From: Thermomicrobiaceae bacterium
GTDB lineage: Bacteria > Chloroflexota > Chloroflexia > Thermomicrobiales > Thermomicrobiaceae
DNA length: 7,349 nt
Reading direction: 5' to 3'
NCBI GenBank assembly: GCA_025966355.1
Contig: JAICWZ010000088.1
Coordinates: 1-7,349, forward strand
Translations under genes and position numbers: made by a program
Shown here: positions 5,768 through 7,349 of the stretch, in pieces
How positions within the stretch are numbered: position 1 is the stretch's first letter
How the letters are laid out: every line of letters begins with the position of its first letter
Notes under the pieces: generated by a model
Database searches by the model: none
What the model saw: only the letters and a program-made list of their open reading frames with translations
Told to the model about the DNA's origin: nothing

Positions 5768-6399
5768 CGTCTGATGGTGATCGACCGGGCGGTTTTATCC
5801 GTCTCCGCGCGGATCTGCATACGCACGCCATCGGCGACGGCCGCTTCGGCGCCAACACCGCCGACCTCGTTGCCCGGCATCTTGACGGCGCGCTCAAGGC
5901 CGGACTCGACGTCATCGGTGTCACCGATCACGACGATCTGCGACCCGGCCTGCTGGCGCTGGAAGAGGTCGAACGGCGCAATCTGCCGCTGTTCGTGCTG
6001 GCCGGGATGGAAGTCACCACCGATGACGGACATCTGGTCGTGCTCGGGTTGCAGGCTCCGCTGAAGCCGTGGCGTTCCATGATCGAAACGATCGCGCTGG
6101 CGCGAGAGCGGGACGAAGAAACGCTGCTGATCGTGCCGCACCCGTTTTTCGCCTCGCTCCGCGAGCAGACCGGTATCGACGCGATCGAGCGGCTGAATCA
6201 TCGCTACGGCGACTTCGACGTGACGCGCGACGACATCGCTGTCATCGCCAGCAGCGACGCCCACAGCGCCGCGGACCTCGCCGCCAATCCGATGCGCACG
6301 CTGCTGGACGTGACTGAGAAGAGCTGGTCGGGAGTCATTGACGCGATTCGGAATCGACGTGCGACGATTGTGCCGGCCGGTTGTTGTCGAGGCGATTGA
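5764..6399 (+). CDS. PHP-domain metal-dependent phosphoesterase-like protein
   Basis: A 211-residue single-domain PHP protein (polymerase and histidinol phosphatase fold). Visible metal-binding motifs, in order, are D17-L-H19-T-H21, T54-D-H56-D, E83 in AGMEVTT, H126 in VPHPF, and S164-D165-A-H167. This is essentially the complete set of metal ligands for a tri-metal site, so it should be an active hydrolase, probably on a phosphoester. Its length fits small stand-alone PHP proteins and is shorter than TrpH/RNase AM-like members (about 280-290). It does not carry polymerase or histidinol-phosphatase specific features. The start overlaps the CoA-transferase stop in an ATGA, and the stop is 1 nt before the start of the next gene, so translation is likely coupled on both sides. 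Its substrate and any link to the CoA pathway are unknown. Confidence 0.88.
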   Translation: MTSDGDRPGGFIRLRADLHTHAIGDGRFGANTADLVARHLDGALKAGLDVIGVTDHDDLRPGLLALEEVERRNLPLFVLAGMEVTTDDGHLVVLGLQAPLKPWRSMIETIALARERDEETLLIVPHPFFASLREQTGIDAIERLNHRYGDFDVTRDDIAVIASSDAHSAADLAANPMRTLLDVTEKSWSGVIDAIRNRRATIVPAGCCRGD

Positions 6400-6400
6400 A

Positions 6401-7288
6401 ATGAGGGATGAGCGGCCGATGACCAACGATGCCGAACCGTGTCAGATCGCGGACGATCTCTGGTCGGTCGCCGTGGCGAATAGCGTTGGACCGAGCGGCC
6501 AGCCGACGAACGTCTATGTTGTCGGCCGCAGTCCGGCGCTCTTGATCGACAGCGGCAGCGACGATGGCGGTGCGACTGTGCTGACGGCACTCGAACGACT
6601 CGGGATCGACCGGCTCGAACGCATCGTGCTGACGCACGCGCACCAGGATCATTCGGGCAACTCGGATGTGATCCGGGATTTGATGGGTCCGACCGTCGCG
6701 ATTCATCAGCGCGCACAAGCGTTCATGAAGCAGCGCAACATGACCGTGCATATCGATCGTTTCCTGACCGGCGGCGAGATCATCTCGGCCGGTCCGTATC
6801 ACCTCGAGGTGATCGAAACGCCGGGCCACGCGCCCGACCATATCAGCCTCTATGAACCGTCGCTGAAAGCGCTCTTCGCCGGAGATCTGCTTTCGGGCAA
6901 CGGGACGATCGCCGTCGTCCCGCCGAACGGGTCGATGGGCGATTACCTCGATTCGCTGCGTCGGGTCCAGCAGCGGGAGATCGAGACGATCTATCCGGGG
7001 CACGGCCCGGTGATCCGGAACGGGAACGAGCGCATCGCGGAATACATCGCGCATCGCGAGCGGCGTGAAGAAGAGATTTATCAGGAGATCGCCGCCGGGA
7101 ACGACACGATCGAGGCGATCACCGATCGGTTGTATCAGGACGTGCTGCCGCGCATTCGGCCACAGGCGGCGGGAACCGTGCTGGCGCATGTCATTCATCT
7201 GGTCGAGTGCGGGCGGGTTTGCGTCGCCCACGGCGCAGCGCCGAGCCTGACCACGTGCTTCGTCGTTGCATCGAACGGTGCACGGTAG
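6401..7288 (+). CDS. Metallo-beta-lactamase-fold hydrolase, LACTB2-like with C-terminal winged-helix region
   Basis: The 295-residue protein carries the full metallo-beta-lactamase metal site: H79-x-H81-x-D83-H84 in LTHAHQDHSG, H143 in TPGHAPDH, D162 in FAGDLLSG and H201 in YPGHGPV. After the catalytic domain, residues about 215-275 (EYIAHRERREEEIYQEI... to VIHLVECGRVCV) match the small helical/winged C-terminal domain of LACTB2-type proteins. That group includes an endoribonuclease, and its members are often annotated as MBL-fold hydrolases. The reaction could be on RNA, a thioester or another ester; context favours neither strongly. The ATG at 6401 has GAGG 8 nt upstream and sits 1 nt after the PHP stop. 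ATG 6419, with GAGGG 11 nt upstream, is a reasonable alternative start; a TTG at 6338 is unlikely. Confidence 0.9.
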   Translation: MRDERPMTNDAEPCQIADDLWSVAVANSVGPSGQPTNVYVVGRSPALLIDSGSDDGGATVLTALERLGIDRLERIVLTHAHQDHSGNSDVIRDLMGPTVAIHQRAQAFMKQRNMTVHIDRFLTGGEIISAGPYHLEVIETPGHAPDHISLYEPSLKALFAGDLLSGNGTIAVVPPNGSMGDYLDSLRRVQQREIETIYPGHGPVIRNGNERIAEYIAHRERREEEIYQEIAAGNDTIEAITDRLYQDVLPRIRPQAAGTVLAHVIHLVECGRVCVAHGAAPSLTTCFVVASNGAR

Positions 7289-7297
7289 CGGAATCGA

Positions 7298-7304
7298 AGG
7301 GGGG
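7298..7304 (+). promoter_or_regulatory. Ribosome binding site of the right-edge gene
   Basis: AGGGGGG is 6 nt before the ATG at 7311 and 9 nt after the MBL stop. The short gap suggests the operon continues past the window. Confidence 0.6.
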
Positions 7305-7310
7305 CGAACA

Positions 7311-7349
7311 ATGCGGGTTGAAACGAATCTACGCGAGGTCACGCTGGAA
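7311..7349 (+). CDS. Start of an unidentified gene (3'-partial)
   Basis: Thirteen codons (MRVETNLREVTLE) are open to the right edge behind a strong purine-rich ribosome binding site, 22 nt after the MBL gene on the same strand. The fragment is too short to assign to a family. It is probably another member of the same transcription unit. Confidence 0.6.
   Translation, partial: MRVETNLREVTLE

Overview
The window is a dense, single-strand (+) gene cluster in GC-rich DNA. It looks bacterial and reads as a CoA-thioester catabolism locus. Composition and family make-up (SCP2-type thiolase with DUF35 partner, two class III CoA-transferases, crotonase, short PHP protein, LACTB2-like metallo-hydrolase) would suit a Chloroflexota/Thermomicrobia-like or actinobacterial-like genome. 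No taxonomic marker is present, so this is only a guess.

Layout, left to right: (1) the C-terminal part of a GntR/HutC-type regulator (UTRA ligand domain) cut by the left edge; (2) a 155-nt leader with several possible RNA hairpins and a duplicated Shine-Dalgarno-like sequence; (3) a thiolase-fold protein, a DUF35 zinc-ribbon/OB-fold protein and a class III CoA-transferase, tightly spaced; (4) a 258-nt gap holding a 155-bp inverted pair of REP-like hairpins, each headed by GTAG; (5) a crotonase-fold protein, a second class III CoA-transferase, a PHP-domain protein and a metallo-beta-lactamase-fold protein, the last three closely packed or overlapping; (6) the first 13 codons of another gene at the right edge.

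The most interesting point is in the thiolase-like protein. The nucleophilic cysteine position is Glu85 and the usual histidine position is Tyr286. A second tyrosine, Tyr336, lies exactly 50 residues further on. As I recall, this is the spacing of the proposed catalytic tyrosines of Ltp2, the steroid side-chain retro-aldolase, which also works with a DUF35 partner. I therefore read the pair as an acyl-CoA aldolase rather than a thiolase. The crotonase keeps only one of the two hydratase glutamates. The two CoA-transferases differ at the catalytic aspartate (Gln177 in the first, Asp180 in the second), which suggests either a catalytic/non-catalytic pair or functional divergence.

A working model: the CoA-transferases activate an acid substrate or move CoA between acids, the crotonase remodels the acyl-CoA, and the aldolase/DUF35 complex cleaves a beta-hydroxyacyl-CoA. 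The upstream GntR protein would sense a pathway compound. The substrate is unknown. The PHP and MBL proteins are probably co-expressed hydrolases whose link to the pathway cannot be read from sequence.
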